A DNA stretch of 64,000 bases from Mycoplasmatota bacterium (GCA_018622495.1 CP076021.1:1488501-1552500); one strand, 5' to 3'; shown: positions 48,449-58,539, numbered from the stretch's first letter. Numbers and translations are program-made. Notes: a model not told the origin generated them from the letters alone.

Positions 48449-49003
48449 ATGACTAAAAACATTGAAATAGAATTTAAAACTGTAATCTCTGAAGAAAAAT
48501 ATGTTGAGTTATTACATCGCTTCAATTTGGAAAATAACGTGTTTAAACAAGTGAATCATTACTTTGATACTGACAATTATGATTTAAATGCAGAATCAAT
48601 TGTTTTACGTATTAGACAAAAAGGTGAAGATCGTTATAAAGTAACTTTAAAATCTCAAGGTGAAAAAGAAGCCTATGAAAATCATGTCATTTTGTCTAAA
48701 GCTAAAGCTGAAGCAATGATAGAAAATGGATTTAATACTAATGAGTTCTTTAATAATATAGAAAACAAATTTGTATCATTTAAAATTAGTTTAGATAATT
48801 TTAGAGCGAGCACACCATTTGAAGGTGGAACATTATTTTTAGATCGTTGTGATTATTGTGGTACAACCGATTATGAAATCGAGTTTGAATTTAATCATTA
48901 TGATGATGGTAAAATTATTTTCGAAAATTTCATAAAAACACAAAATATTGACTTTTTACCAACAAAACGTAAGAGCGAACGCGCATTTACATGTACAAGA
49001 TGA
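48449..49003 (+). CDS. CYTH-domain protein (triphosphate tunnel enzyme-like)
   Basis: 184 residues beginning with the ExExK signature EIEFK. LRIRQKGEDRYKVTLKSQ supplies the basic tunnel residues, and later strands alternate acidic residues (DYEIEFEF). Members act on triphosphorylated substrates such as thiamine triphosphate or inorganic triphosphate; YjbK of Bacillus is the likely relative. It is divergently transcribed from gapA. A terminator follows at once. Confidence 0.85.
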   Translation: MTKNIEIEFKTVISEEKYVELLHRFNLENNVFKQVNHYFDTDNYDLNAESIVLRIRQKGEDRYKVTLKSQGEKEAYENHVILSKAKAEAMIENGFNTNEFFNNIENKFVSFKISLDNFRASTPFEGGTLFLDRCDYCGTTDYEIEFEFNHYDDGKIIFENFIKTQNIDFLPTKRKSERAFTCTR

Positions 49004-49023
49004 CCAAATGGTCATCTTTTTTT
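48999..49023 (+). terminator. Rho-independent terminator
   Basis: AGATGACCA pairs with TGGTCATCT around AA and is followed by T. The stem begins inside the last codon region of the CYTH gene. Confidence 0.8.
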
Positions 49024-49087
49024 ATATAAAATTGACATTTCTCCATATTGTTATTATAATAATATTAGAAATAATACGGAGGAAAAA

Positions 49088-49489
49088 ATGAAAGATCGCA
49101 ATTTATTAGTATTCATCGCTGCCTTGGTCACAAGCATTTTGCTACTATTATCTGTACTCATTAGACTATTTGATTGGTTTGATGTTAACAATTATGGACA
49201 TTATGCAGCTATCTCTACTCATTTTTATATCTTACCAGTCATCATTTTATGGCTCGGTTGGTTCTTTGATGATATAAAATCAGTATTAGTCGCTACAACT
49301 TTAATGGCAGTCAACTTGTATTTCCATCTTGAAAGCATAAGTGTATTAAGTGGGGATCCTATTTTAGTTTCATCATATGCTCCAGCAATTAAAACTACTT
49401 ATGTACTGAATTTAGTACTAATAGTTGCTGTGATTTGTTTTGGTTTTGTGTCTTATTATTTACCAAAATTTAAGAAACTTTCTGTTTGA
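49088..49489 (+). CDS. Four-helix membrane protein of unknown function
   Basis: 133 residues with hydrophobic segments at about 6-27, 42-62, 67-85 and 105-126. ACGGAGG precedes the ATG. Nothing in the sequence identifies a family, and its neighbours (CYTH protein, spx) are convergent or separate units. Confidence 0.6.
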   Translation: MKDRNLLVFIAALVTSILLLLSVLIRLFDWFDVNNYGHYAAISTHFYILPVIILWLGWFFDDIKSVLVATTLMAVNLYFHLESISVLSGDPILVSSYAPAIKTTYVLNLVLIVAVICFGFVSYYLPKFKKLSV

Positions 49490-49508
49490 AATACATCATT
49501 ATGAATAC

Positions 49509-49534
49509 AAAAAAAGCCAACTAGTGGCTTTTTT
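49509..49534. terminator. Bidirectional terminator
   Basis: AAAAAAGCCA and TGGCTTTTTT pair around ACTAG, with A and T runs on both sides, between the convergent membrane-protein and spx genes. Confidence 0.85.
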
Positions 49535-49543
49535 ATTTTTATC

Positions 49544-50008
49544 TTATTGATGAGATTGTTGTTTTTCTTTAATCTCTGCGAAATATTGACTAAGTATTGA
49601 TTGGTAATCACAATGATCTCCGTTTGGACAATTATCACACATGATCAATTCTCTAAGTCTCTTAGGAATAAATACACGTATTTCTTCATCGTTATAACCA
49701 ACTTGTAATTTTTCCCCATCAATCATGATAGGTCTTTTTAATACACTAGGGTTTTCAAGAATGAAAGCCTTAAGTTCACTTATTCTCATATCATCGATGT
49801 CTAAATCTTGTTCTTTGAACACTTTTGATCTTGTTGATATAATATCTTCAAAACCATTTTCGGAATGTTCTAACATGCGATCAATATCTTGTTCAGTGAT
49901 GCGTTGATTAAACAGATTCTTTTCCTCATATTGGATCTTATGATCATCAAGCCACTTCTTCGCTTTTCGACAAGACGAACAACTAGGTGTTGTATAAATA
50001 GTAATCAT
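49544..50008 (-). CDS. spx: Spx/ArsC-family transcriptional regulator
   Basis: 154 residues. The redox switch CSSC (Cys10, Cys13) is in TTPSCSSCRKAKKWL, followed by the ArsC-like fold and the conserved VLKRPIMIDGEKLQVGYNDE. The C terminus carries an extra Cys cluster, MCDNCPNGDHCDY, absent from the roughly 131-residue Spx of Bacillus and possibly a second redox or metal site. Spx binds RNA polymerase alpha during thiol stress. A small hairpin (GCATAGG/CCTATAGC) lies in its leader. Confidence 0.85.
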   Translation of the reverse strand: MITIYTTPSCSSCRKAKKWLDDHKIQYEEKNLFNQRITEQDIDRMLEHSENGFEDIISTRSKVFKEQDLDIDDMRISELKAFILENPSVLKRPIMIDGEKLQVGYNDEEIRVFIPKRLRELIMCDNCPNGDHCDYQSILSQYFAEIKEKQQSHQ

Positions 50009-50225
50009 TGTCTTCCTCCTTCTGGAGCATAGGTATTAGCCTATAGCACTTTAAGTTCTTGCATGCTTAATTATATAATTATTTAGAATTTAATGCAAGG
50101 TATGAAAACGTTTTACACTTAATTTCATACATTTGCACAATGAATTAAAAAACTTTATATTTTATATATTTTAAGATATAATGTCTATAATATACTTTGA
50201 TATCAAACGAAAGAAGGAAATTAAT

Positions 50226-51989
50226 ATGTCAAAATGGGATTTATCGCCTTTTTATCCTAACTTAGAAGCTTGGGAAAAGGATTTAGAAAAATTATCGCCA
50301 ATGATTGATGAACTTGCATCATTCAAAGGAAAGCTATCAGATTTTGAATCATTTAAATTATTTCATGAAAAAGATGAAATTTTAACTAAATTTATCTATC
50401 GTTTATATGGCTATATTCATTTAAATAGTGATTTAAACTTAAAAGATCAATTAAAATCTTCAAAGAATCAACAAATGATGATTATGTTTTCAGAAATTAG
50501 TCAAAAAACATCTTTTGTTTCACCAGAATTCATTTCAATTGGAAAAGAAAAAATTATGTCTTTTTTAGAAAAAGATGCATCACTCAAACCTTATAAATTC
50601 GGATTTGAAAAATTATTTTTACAACAGTCTCATGTTTTAAGTGATGATAAAGAAAAACTATTATCAAATTTCGGTGGTATGCGTTCAATTCCATCTAGTT
50701 TATATCAAGGATTAGCAATTATTGATGCTAAAGATGAAGAAATCACTTTATCTGACGGTACTAAAAAAACTGTTACCTTATCAAATTATCGTTCTTTAAT
50801 TCCTGAAGTGCCAACTGCAGATGATAGAAAAAAAGTTTTTGAAGCTGCTTTTAAACGCTACAAAGAAAATAAAACTGCATTTGCTGCAACTTATAATTTA
50901 GTTTTACAAAGCATGAAAGCTAATTATAAAGCAAGAGGTTATCAATCAGCTGTTGAAGCTGCTTTATTTAGAAATAACATTCCAGTTGATGTTTATAAAA
51001 ACTTAATGGATGCTTCTTTTGAAAGTAATGCATCTATCCAAAGATATATCAAACTACGTAAAAAACATTTAAAATTAGATACATATCATACATATGATCG
51101 TTTCTTAACACTCGTCAAAGATGATACTAAATATGATTTTGAACAATCACTTTCATTATGGTTTAATGCTTTAGAAGGCATGGACCCTGAATTTGTTAAC
51201 CAACAACATGTTGCCTTAGAAACAGGTTATGTTGATGTATTCCCAGGTGATGGTAAAAGAACTGGTGCTTATTCTTCTGGTTTATATGGTTTCCATCCTT
51301 ATATCTTATTAAATCATGATGATACACTTGATTCAGTATTTACATTAGCACATGAATGTGGACACAGTGCACATACATTGTTTTCTCAAGCTGCTCAACC
51401 AATGGCAACATCTGATTATACAATTTTCGTTGCAGAAGTTGCATCTACATTTAATGAACATATCTTATTAGACTATCTTGTTAAAAATGCGACTACTAAA
51501 GAACAAAAAATTGCCTTATTAGAAAAAGCTTTAGATGGTTTTATGTCAACATTCTTTAGACAAACATTATTTGCTACATATGAATATAAAGCAAATGAAT
51601 TAGTTGAAAAAGGTATGCCTGTCACTGACCAAGCATTATCACAAATCATGATTGATTTATACAAACACTATTATGATATTGATATTACTGCTGAAGAAGG
51701 TAAACAATATGTTTGGGCATATATCCCTCACTTATTCCATACACCATTTTATGTTTATCAATACGCGACATCTTATAGTGCATCACTTAAGATTTATGAA
51801 GATGTTTCTTCTCGTGTTGAAGGTGCAATGAATCGTTTCAAATCAATGTTAAAATCAGGTGGTAGTGACTATCCAGTAAATCAAGTTGCTGCTGCAGGTG
51901 CAGATCTGACTGATAAAGAAACATTTAAAGCGGTCACTAAACGCTTTAATTCTCTACTTGATCAATTAGAAAAAGCACTTGAAGAATAA
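50226..51989 (+). CDS. pepF: Oligoendopeptidase F
   Basis: About 587 residues. The zinc site is FTLAHECGHSAHTLFS with a downstream Glu in EVASTFNEHILLDYL, the M3B layout. It degrades short peptides in the cytoplasm. The start is placed at 50,226 (MSKWDLSPFYP) because AAGGA lies seven to eleven bases upstream and family members begin with WDLSPLY. Confidence 0.95.
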   Translation: MSKWDLSPFYPNLEAWEKDLEKLSPMIDELASFKGKLSDFESFKLFHEKDEILTKFIYRLYGYIHLNSDLNLKDQLKSSKNQQMMIMFSEISQKTSFVSPEFISIGKEKIMSFLEKDASLKPYKFGFEKLFLQQSHVLSDDKEKLLSNFGGMRSIPSSLYQGLAIIDAKDEEITLSDGTKKTVTLSNYRSLIPEVPTADDRKKVFEAAFKRYKENKTAFAATYNLVLQSMKANYKARGYQSAVEAALFRNNIPVDVYKNLMDASFESNASIQRYIKLRKKHLKLDTYHTYDRFLTLVKDDTKYDFEQSLSLWFNALEGMDPEFVNQQHVALETGYVDVFPGDGKRTGAYSSGLYGFHPYILLNHDDTLDSVFTLAHECGHSAHTLFSQAAQPMATSDYTIFVAEVASTFNEHILLDYLVKNATTKEQKIALLEKALDGFMSTFFRQTLFATYEYKANELVEKGMPVTDQALSQIMIDLYKHYYDIDITAEEGKQYVWAYIPHLFHTPFYVYQYATSYSASLKIYEDVSSRVEGAMNRFKSMLKSGGSDYPVNQVAAAGADLTDKETFKAVTKRFNSLLDQLEKALEE

Positions 51990-52034
51990 TATCGATTAAA
52001 GTATAATAAAGTTGCGATGATAAGAAAATAGTAA

Positions 52035-52216
52035 TTTATATATAAACATCTTTAGAGAGTCGGGATGCTGAAAGCCGATGGTGTGTCTATAAATGAATGG
52101 GATCTTTGAGCACAAAAGTATGTCGGCTATAACGACTAGAGGGCTAGAAGCAATTCTAGAACTAAGGTGGTACCGCGATGATTCGTCCTTAGATAAATAT
52201 ATCTAAGGACTTTTTT
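52035..52216 (+). ncRNA. T-box leader of trpS
   Basis: The T-box core AACTAAGGTGGTACCGCGAT lies at about 52,160 and is followed by a terminator stem (GTCCTTAGATA/TATCTAAGGAC, then T6). A stem I region with AGTCGGGATGCTGAAAG and a TGG triplet in AATGGGATC could be the Trp specifier. Uncharged tRNA-Trp should favour antitermination. Confidence 0.9.
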
Positions 52217-52236
52217 ATTAAAAAGGAGAAATTAAC

Positions 52237-53231
52237 ATGAAAAGACTTGTATCAGGTATTAAGCCAACTGGACAATTAACATTAGGAAATTACATTGGTG
52301 CTATTAAACAATTTGTTGCACTTCAAGATGAATTAGAAGACACAGAATTCTTTATTTTTATTGCTGACTTACACGCGATAACAACTCCACAAAATAGACA
52401 AGCATTAAAAAAGAATATTAAAAGTATTGCAGCACTTTATATGGCATGTGGACTAGATCCAAATAAAGTAAATCTATTTATTCAATCGAGGTACCAGAAC
52501 ATGCGCAACTCGGCTATGTGATGGAATCAACTGCTTATATTGGTGAAATGGAACGCATGACACAATTTAAAGATAAAAAAGTAAAACAAACTGAAGGTAT
52601 CCGTACTTCTCTTTTAACTTATCCTGCATTAATGGCAGCTGATATTATCATATATGACGCTGATATCGTACCTATTGGAGACGATCAAAAACAACATCTT
52701 GAACTAACAAGAAACCTAGCACAACGCTTTAATCATTTATATGGTGATACTTTTGTTGTTCCAGAGGGATTTTTCCCAAAAACAGGTGCACGTATTAAAT
52801 CATTAACTGACCCTGAAAGAAAAATGGATAAATCTGCGGAAAATCCTAAATCGTATATTTTATTACTTGATGATCTTAATCAAGTAAAAAATAAAATTAA
52901 AAGTGCAGTCACTGATTCAGACGGATTAATTAAATATGATGTTAAAAATAAACCTGGTGTATCAAACTTATTAACCATTTATGCATCACTAACAAATCGT
53001 AAAATTGAAGATATTGAAAAACAATATGAAAATTCTAACTATCAAACTTTTAAACTTGATTTAGCAGATATTGTCGTAAATACTTTAAAACCTATCCAAG
53101 AAAAATATGCTGAACTTATTAAAAGTCCTCAATTAGATGAAGCACTGAATAAAGGACGCGATGCTGCATCATATGTAACAAGAAGAAAATTATCAAAAGT
53201 ATATAAAAGATTAGGACTTGGTAGAAAATGA
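52237..53231 (+). CDS. trpS: Tryptophanyl-tRNA synthetase, frameshifted
   Basis: The class I enzyme starts with SGIKPTGQLTLGNYIGA (HIGH-like TLGN). After LFIQS the sequence reads TCGAGGTACC; one more G gives SEVPEHAQLGYVM, the expected continuation, which is otherwise in the next frame from 52,518. The KMSKS-like motif appears as KMDKSAENPKS, a form found in bacterial TrpS. The break is a single missing base in a GG pair and is likely a sequencing error. It overlaps the next gene by four bases (ATGA) and is controlled by a T-box. Confidence 0.9.
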
Positions 53232-53860
53232 TTAAAGCAATCATTTTTGACTTAGATGGCGTCATTGTTTCTACCGATGACCTACATTACAAATCATGGA
53301 AGCATATGGCTGATCGCGAACATATTTTTTTCAATGAAAAAATCAATGATCGCTTACGTGGTGTTTCACGCATGGCTTCATTAGAAATTATATTAGAACA
53401 ATCGACTAAAACATATAGTGACGAAGAAAAAATAGAACTTGCAGCATATAAAAACGATTATTATAAAGAACTTTTAAATTCACTAACAAAAGATCATATA
53501 CTTCCTGGCGTGATGGACGTATTAAAAACACTCAAAGAAAAACAATTTAAAGTTGCTATTGGTTCTTCATCAAGAAATGCAAAATTCATTTTAAAACAAA
53601 TAGGATTATTCGATTATTTCGATGCAATTAGTGATGGTACAAATATTAAGCATAGCAAACCTGCACCCGATGTATTTTTAATTGCAGCAGAAAAGCTAAA
53701 TATAGAACCTACTTTTTGTTTAGTTGTTGAAGATGCTATATCTGGTATAGAAGCAGCTTCACGTGCACAAATGTCTAGTTTTGGTGTCGGTGATGCTAAA
53801 ACTTCTAAGCTTGCAACCTATACATCTAGTGATATTCGTGATTTACTCAAATATATATAA
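53228..53860 (+). CDS. pgmB: Beta-phosphoglucomutase-like HAD phosphatase
   Basis: 210 residues. The HAD motif I IIFDLDGVIVSTDDLHYKSW has both catalytic Asp; the cap domain region RLRGVSRMASLEIIL is the PgmB signature. Motif II is AIGSSS, then Lys in KHSKPAPDVFL and motif IV VVEDAISGIEAA. It interconverts beta-glucose 1-phosphate and glucose 6-phosphate from maltose/trehalose phosphorolysis. It is translationally coupled to trpS. Confidence 0.88.
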   Translation: MIKAIIFDLDGVIVSTDDLHYKSWKHMADREHIFFNEKINDRLRGVSRMASLEIILEQSTKTYSDEEKIELAAYKNDYYKELLNSLTKDHILPGVMDVLKTLKEKQFKVAIGSSSRNAKFILKQIGLFDYFDAISDGTNIKHSKPAPDVFLIAAEKLNIEPTFCLVVEDAISGIEAASRAQMSSFGVGDAKTSKLATYTSSDIRDLLKYI

Positions 53861-53861
53861 T

Positions 53862-53898
53862 AAAAATCAGACGCATAAATAAAAGCGTCTGTTTTTTT
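53862..53898 (+). terminator. Rho-independent terminator
   Basis: CAGACGC pairs with GCGTCTG around ATAAATAAAA and is followed by seven T. Confidence 0.8.
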
Positions 53899-53911
53899 AT
53901 ATTAAATATTA

Positions 53912-54754
53912 TTATTTTGCAGAATATATTTTAATATCCTTTATATCTGCTTTAGATTCTCCATCAATTTGTAAATATGTCTCTCTATCAAAATGAACTT
54001 CAAATTCATTCCCTTCATAAATATGTACATATTTTTTAAACATGGTATGTTTTCCAAAATATATTGTTGGGAAAATCAAGAAAAGCATAAACTTAGATAA
54101 TTTTGTAATCACAAGTAAATGAAGATTGTTTTCTTCTCTTTTTGCTAAAGGTGCCATTTTCATACCACCACCTTGAAAAGGAGCGTTCATCGCACTAATA
54201 AACCATATCTTTTTTTCTTGATATTTTTTACCGTCAACAGTAAATGTACCTGAGACGGGTTTAAATTTTCTAAAACCTTCTAGTGCATGTCTAAAATAAT
54301 TAAATTTATTTTTTTTGTATTTTGAATGAGAAACAAAATGTATGACTAAACCATCTAATCCTAATCCAACACCATTTAAGAAATATCTGGATTGTTCATT
54401 AAAAGTGACATATGGTAATTGTTTTAAATAAGGCTTTATAAAAACAACTTTTTCTTTTGTTTTTAAACTTCTAATAAAATCATTTCCTGTACCCGCTTGA
54501 TACATAAAAAGATCTTGAGGATAAGCAATACCATATATACGATTTGCTATATGATTTAATGTGCCATCACCACCAACCAAAATAATGCGGTCATCTTTGT
54601 GTCTTGATTTAACAAAAGTTTCAACATCATCAACATTTAAAATGTTGACATGTTCAACATCATGACCTAATTTTTTTAGTTGTTTTGTTATTTTATCAAT
54701 AAATTGACGGTTATTCCCATTTCTTGATAATGGATTAAACAGTATTATATCCAT
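53912..54754 (-). CDS. Diacylglycerol/lipid kinase family protein
   Basis: 280 residues with the DAGK catalytic domain: ILFNPLSRNGN at the start, RIILVGGDGTLNHIANRI (GGDGT) and YQAGTGNDFIRSLK. The C-terminal beta-sandwich has NAPFQGGGMKMAP and ends with QIDGES. Such proteins phosphorylate diacylglycerol or related lipids at the membrane and recycle it to phosphatidic acid, the substrate of CdsA. The exact lipid is unknown. It lies ten bases after tyrS. Confidence 0.88.
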   Translation of the reverse strand: MDIILFNPLSRNGNNRQFIDKITKQLKKLGHDVEHVNILNVDDVETFVKSRHKDDRIILVGGDGTLNHIANRIYGIAYPQDLFMYQAGTGNDFIRSLKTKEKVVFIKPYLKQLPYVTFNEQSRYFLNGVGLGLDGLVIHFVSHSKYKKNKFNYFRHALEGFRKFKPVSGTFTVDGKKYQEKKIWFISAMNAPFQGGGMKMAPLAKREENNLHLLVITKLSKFMLFLIFPTIYFGKHTMFKKYVHIYEGNEFEVHFDRETYLQIDGESKADIKDIKIYSAK

Positions 54755-54764
54755 TTTGTACCTC

Positions 54765-56009
54765 TTAGTTAAATGCTAAAATAGCATATTTTTTCTTACC
54801 TCTACGCAACACGATATATTTATCATGAATCGCTAATGTTTTACTAACCATTAATTCTATATCATTTATTTTAACATCATTTAAAGATACTGCGTTATTT
54901 TTAACAAATTCTCTCGCTTCTCTTTTTGATTGTGCAAGATTCACATCGATTAAACAATCTAATATAGATTTCTCTTCATTTAATGTTACTGTATCTAATG
55001 TTTTAATTAACATAAGAAATTCATTTTTAGTTAATTCACTAAGTGTTCCTTTAAATAATGCTTGAGTGACTCTCATCGCTTCTACTAATGCTTTTTCACC
55101 ATGAACTAGTTTAACAATTTCTCAAGCCACTTTCTTTTGTCCAAGTCTTAAATGAGGATTATCTATCGTTTCTTTTTCTAATGCTTCGATTTCATCTTTA
55201 GATAGTAAAGTTAATGTTCTTAAATAATTAGATACATCTTTATCAGATGCGTTAACAAAATATTGATATAACTCATATGGTGATGTTAAATTTTCATCAA
55301 TCCATAAAGCTCCTGATTCACTTTTACCAAATTTTGTGCCATCAGCTTTTAATAACAATGGTGAACTTAAACCAACTGCATCATTTTTATCGCCAGCTAC
55401 TTTTCTAATTAATTCTAAACCAGTTGTAATATTTCCCCATTGATCAGATCCACCAAACTGTATTTTACAATCTTGTGTTTTATATAATTCCAAGAAATCA
55501 ATAGCTTGAATAATCATATACGAAAATTCAGTATAAGAAATACCAACATCTAATCTTCTTTGAACTGTATCTTTATTTAACATGTAATTGATAGAAAAGT
55601 TTTTCCCATAATCTCTTAAGAATCCAATGGTATCAATATTTTTTATCCAATCATAATTATTAACATAAACCACTTTTTCATGTCCTAAAAACTTTTCGAT
55701 TTGTTTTTTAATTTTTTCTGCATTAGCTAATGACTCATCTAAAGTTAATAGTTTTCTTTCACTTGTTTGTCTAGGATCCCCTATAAGTCCAGTCGCTCCA
55801 CCAATTAACACAATTGGTGTATGACCATATTTTTGTAGTAATAACATACGTACAATTTGAACTAAGTGCCCAACAGTTAAAGATTGTCCTGTTGGATCAA
55901 ATCCACAGTAAAATTTAACTTGGTTATCATTTAAATGTTTTTTTGCTTGTTCTTCGTTACTGACGTCCTTAATAAGTCCACGCCAAATTAAATCATCATA
56001 TAATTTCAT
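54765..56009 (-). CDS. tyrS: Tyrosyl-tRNA synthetase with an in-frame TGA
   Basis: The catalytic domain is complete: [16 protein letters not shown] (HIGH-like), [13 protein letters not shown] and [16 protein letters not shown] (KFGKS). At 55,122-55,124 a TGA follows GQKKVA. The same frame continues [18 protein letters not shown] into the C-terminal S4-like RNA-binding domain, ending FN at 54,765. Homologues have a continuous LAxEVTxLVHG helix here, so the TGA stands for a sense codon (often Glu, Arg or Lys). The total would be 414 residues. The 5' leader carries a T-box. Confidence 0.9.
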
Positions 56010-56033
56010 TTTCTTTCTTTTCCTTTCAAATAA

Positions 56034-56218
56034 AAATCGTCCTTAAAAAATCTAAGGACGAATATATCGCGGTACCACCTTAGTTCTAGAATGAATTCTA
56101 GCCCTCATGTATATTTAATCTTAGTAATTGTAATTCAAAATAAATTTTCTTTTCATGTTACACCCTCATGAAATCTCTATATTAGGTCTATTTATTTCTA
56201 CTTCGTTTACATCATCGA
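56034..56218 (-). ncRNA. T-box leader of tyrS
   Basis: The minus strand carries the T-box core AACTAAGGTGGTACCGCGAT, the preceding GAGGGCTAGAATTCATTCTAG stem (interrupted) and a terminator CGTCCTTAGA/TTAAGGACG with T5. A TAC triplet in the stem I region is compatible with a Tyr specifier but was not proved by folding. Confidence 0.88.
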
Positions 56219-56222
56219 TTGA

Positions 56223-57221
56223 TTAAATTTTTGTTGATTCTCTTTTTACAATATAATGTGGCAATATAATTCTTATATTATCAACATCATTTGAGCTCAT
56301 TAACTTAGTTAATAGTCTCATAGAAACAGCACCTATATCATACACTGGCACATCAATAGATGTCAAGGTAGGTCTTGATAATAATGCATATTTTGTATTT
56401 TGGAATCCTGCAATTTCTAATTTACCTGGCACATCAACTTTACGATCTCTTGCTATATTCATAAATGATACTGCAATTGAATCTCTAACACCAATAGCAC
56501 CATCTACTTTTTTATCACTAAAGAATGCATTAAAATGTTGACGGTTAATATTTGTATCGCCACTTGTTCTAAAGATACGTGGTTGCAAACCAGCTTCTAA
56601 CATAGCACGTGTATAACCCGCTTCTTTTTTATCATTGACTGAATAACGTCTAGCAGTACTTAATAAATAAATATCTTTTCGATCATCATCAATCATTAAT
56701 TTGGTAATTTCATAACCTGCTTTTTCATAATCAATAGATACCATTGGTACCTTTTCGTCATCGTAAACAACATTTGCAAATACAAATGGAATTTGGTTAT
56801 CAATAAATATTTTTTCAACTTCTTCAACACGGTTTGTACTTAGTTCATCATTAAGATATAATATACCATCAACTTGTTCAGCAATAATGTCTTTTAAAAT
56901 ATCTATAACGTCCATATCTTCTCTAATTGTAAAAAGCTTAATTGAATATTTATAATTATGAGCGATATCACTAATACCACCAAGCATTTCTGCGACCGAT
57001 GCTCTAGTAACATCTGAAATGACAATGCCGACTGTTGTTGTTTTACGACTTGCTAAACCTCTAGCAATAACATTAGGACGATACCCTAATTCTTTTATAA
57101 CTTTTAAGACACGTTGTCTTGTTTCTTCTTTTACTTTTTCAGGGTTGTTAAGTACACGCGAAACTGTCGCTAAAGACACTCCTGCTGCACCGGCAACATC
57201 ATATATAGTTGCATTACTCAT
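56223..57221 (-). CDS. LacI-family regulator, CcpA-like
   Basis: 332 residues. The N-terminal HTH is TIYDVAGAAGVSLATVSRVL with the hinge YRPNVIARGLAS typical of CcpA/LacI proteins. The ligand domain follows (TVGIVISDVTRASVAEMLGG, then ITKLMIDDDRKDIYLL). The position next to tyrS and the RVLNNPEKVKEETRQRV stretch recall catabolite control protein A, but the effector (HPr-Ser-P or a sugar) cannot be read from the sequence. Confidence 0.82.
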   Translation of the reverse strand: MSNATIYDVAGAAGVSLATVSRVLNNPEKVKEETRQRVLKVIKELGYRPNVIARGLASRKTTTVGIVISDVTRASVAEMLGGISDIAHNYKYSIKLFTIREDMDVIDILKDIIAEQVDGILYLNDELSTNRVEEVEKIFIDNQIPFVFANVVYDDEKVPMVSIDYEKAGYEITKLMIDDDRKDIYLLSTARRYSVNDKKEAGYTRAMLEAGLQPRIFRTSGDTNINRQHFNAFFSDKKVDGAIGVRDSIAVSFMNIARDRKVDVPGKLEIAGFQNTKYALLSRPTLTSIDVPVYDIGAVSMRLLTKLMSSNDVDNIRIILPHYIVKRESTKI

Positions 57222-57325
57222 GAAAAATCACCTCTACTTCATATTATTTTCAAAGATATTATATCACGATATGTAAAGGCTTTCAAGTATTTTATGAAAA
57301 TTCTTTCATTTTTGTTTCAAAAAAA

Positions 57326-57347
57326 TAAAGAGACCTAAGTCTCTTTA
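57326..57347 (-). terminator. Terminator after rplS
   Basis: ATAAAGAGAC and GTCTCTTTAT pair around CTAA; the minus strand continues with six T. It lies just after the rplS stop. Confidence 0.8.
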
Positions 57348-57352
57348 TCAAT

Positions 57353-57709
57353 TTATCGTTTTTCTTTAATTCTTGATGCTTTAGCTGACAATGTACGGAT
57401 GTAATGAAGTTTAGCTCTTCTTACTTTACCTCTACGTGCAACATCGATGTGATCGATTGCTGGTGAATGCATAGGGAAAGTTCTTTCTACACCAATACCA
57501 TAAGAAATTTTACGAACAGTAAATGTTTCAGATACACCGCCACCTTGTTTTTTAATAACAAGACCTTCAAATAATTGAAGACGTTCACGGTTACCTTCTT
57601 TAATTTTAACATATACTTTTACAGTGTCTCCTGCATTAAATGTAGGGACTTCTTTTAGATAACCTTTTGTTATCTCAGCGATTAACGCTTGGCCTTTTAG
57701 CTTTGACAT
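57353..57709 (-). CDS. rplS: Ribosomal protein L19
   Basis: 118 residues with the L19 signature [38 protein letters not shown] and the basic C terminus [10 protein letters not shown]. It sits at the 30S/50S interface. It is the last gene of the rpsP-khpA-rimM-trmD-rplS group, as in Bacillus. Confidence 0.96.
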   Translation of the reverse strand: MSKLKGQALIAEITKGYLKEVPTFNAGDTVKVYVKIKEGNRERLQLFEGLVIKKQGGGVSETFTVRKISYGIGVERTFPMHSPAIDHIDVARRGKVRRAKLHYIRTLSAKASRIKEKR

Positions 57710-57724
57710 TTTAGACTCACTCTC

Positions 57725-57768
57725 TTTCCTTCCAATGTTCTTGTTTTAGACAGCGGACCATTGTGTAA
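57725..57768 (-). ncRNA. Putative L19 leader
   Basis: Between trmD and rplS the minus strand reads CAATGGTCCGCTG and, after a short loop, GAACATTGGAAGG. CAATG pairs with CATTG, and CCGCTG plus GAACATTG fit the Firmicutes L19 leader element that allows separate control of rplS. Confidence 0.6.
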
Positions 57769-57813
57769 TTAATTAGGCTTAATTATTATAACAAAGTTAT
57801 AAATAACTTGCAA

Positions 57814-58539
57814 CTATTTATTTTTTTCAGCTTTTATTTCAGCTAAAATAGTTTCTTCTTTTTTTGATAATTTTAAATCTTTAATAAGATCAGGACGTTT
57901 TTCATAAGTTGCTTTGATACTTTCTTTTTGTCGCCAATCTTCAATATTTTTGTGATGTCCTGATTTTAATATTTCAGGCACTTGACGTCCTTCATAACTG
58001 TCTGGTTTAGTATACTGAGGATATTTTAACCATCCATTTTGTAGACTATCTGTTTCTCTTGATAATTCATCAATTACACCAGGGACTAATCTTACAATGG
58101 CATCACTTAAGATCATTGCAGGAATTTCACCACCTGTTAAAACATAATTACCAATTGAAATTTCTTCATCTACAAATTCTAATACGCGTGCATCAATACC
58201 TTCATAATGTCCACACAATAATATTAAATGTTTTATTTTGGAAAAGTTTATTGCTTTTTCTTGATTAAACATTTGACCTTGTGGTGACAACAATATAACT
58301 TTTGTATCAGGCGTTCTTAATTGATTAATCACTTTATAAAATGGTGGAAATTGCATGAGCATGCCAGATCCTCCGCCATAAGGCGTATCATCAATATAGT
58401 TATTTTTACGTACACTGTAATCTCTTAATTGATGACAATTAATCTTAACTAATCCTTGTGCTTGTGCACGTTTCATAATTGATGTGTTTATAAACGCATC
58501 AAAAAACTCAGGAAATATCGTCACAATATCAATGATCAT
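57814..58539 (-). CDS. trmD: tRNA (guanine-37-N1) methyltransferase
   Basis: 241 residues with the SPOUT knot: IVTIFPEFFDAF, DDTPYGGGSGMLMQFPP, LLCGHYEGIDARVLEF and EISIGNYVLTGGEIPAM. It methylates G37 next to the anticodon to prevent frameshifting. It overlaps the rimM stop by four bases. Confidence 0.97.
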   Translation of the reverse strand: MIIDIVTIFPEFFDAFINTSIMKRAQAQGLVKINCHQLRDYSVRKNNYIDDTPYGGGSGMLMQFPPFYKVINQLRTPDTKVILLSPQGQMFNQEKAINFSKIKHLILLCGHYEGIDARVLEFVDEEISIGNYVLTGGEIPAMILSDAIVRLVPGVIDELSRETDSLQNGWLKYPQYTKPDSYEGRQVPEILKSGHHKNIEDWRQKESIKATYEKRPDLIKDLKLSKKEETILAEIKAEKNK

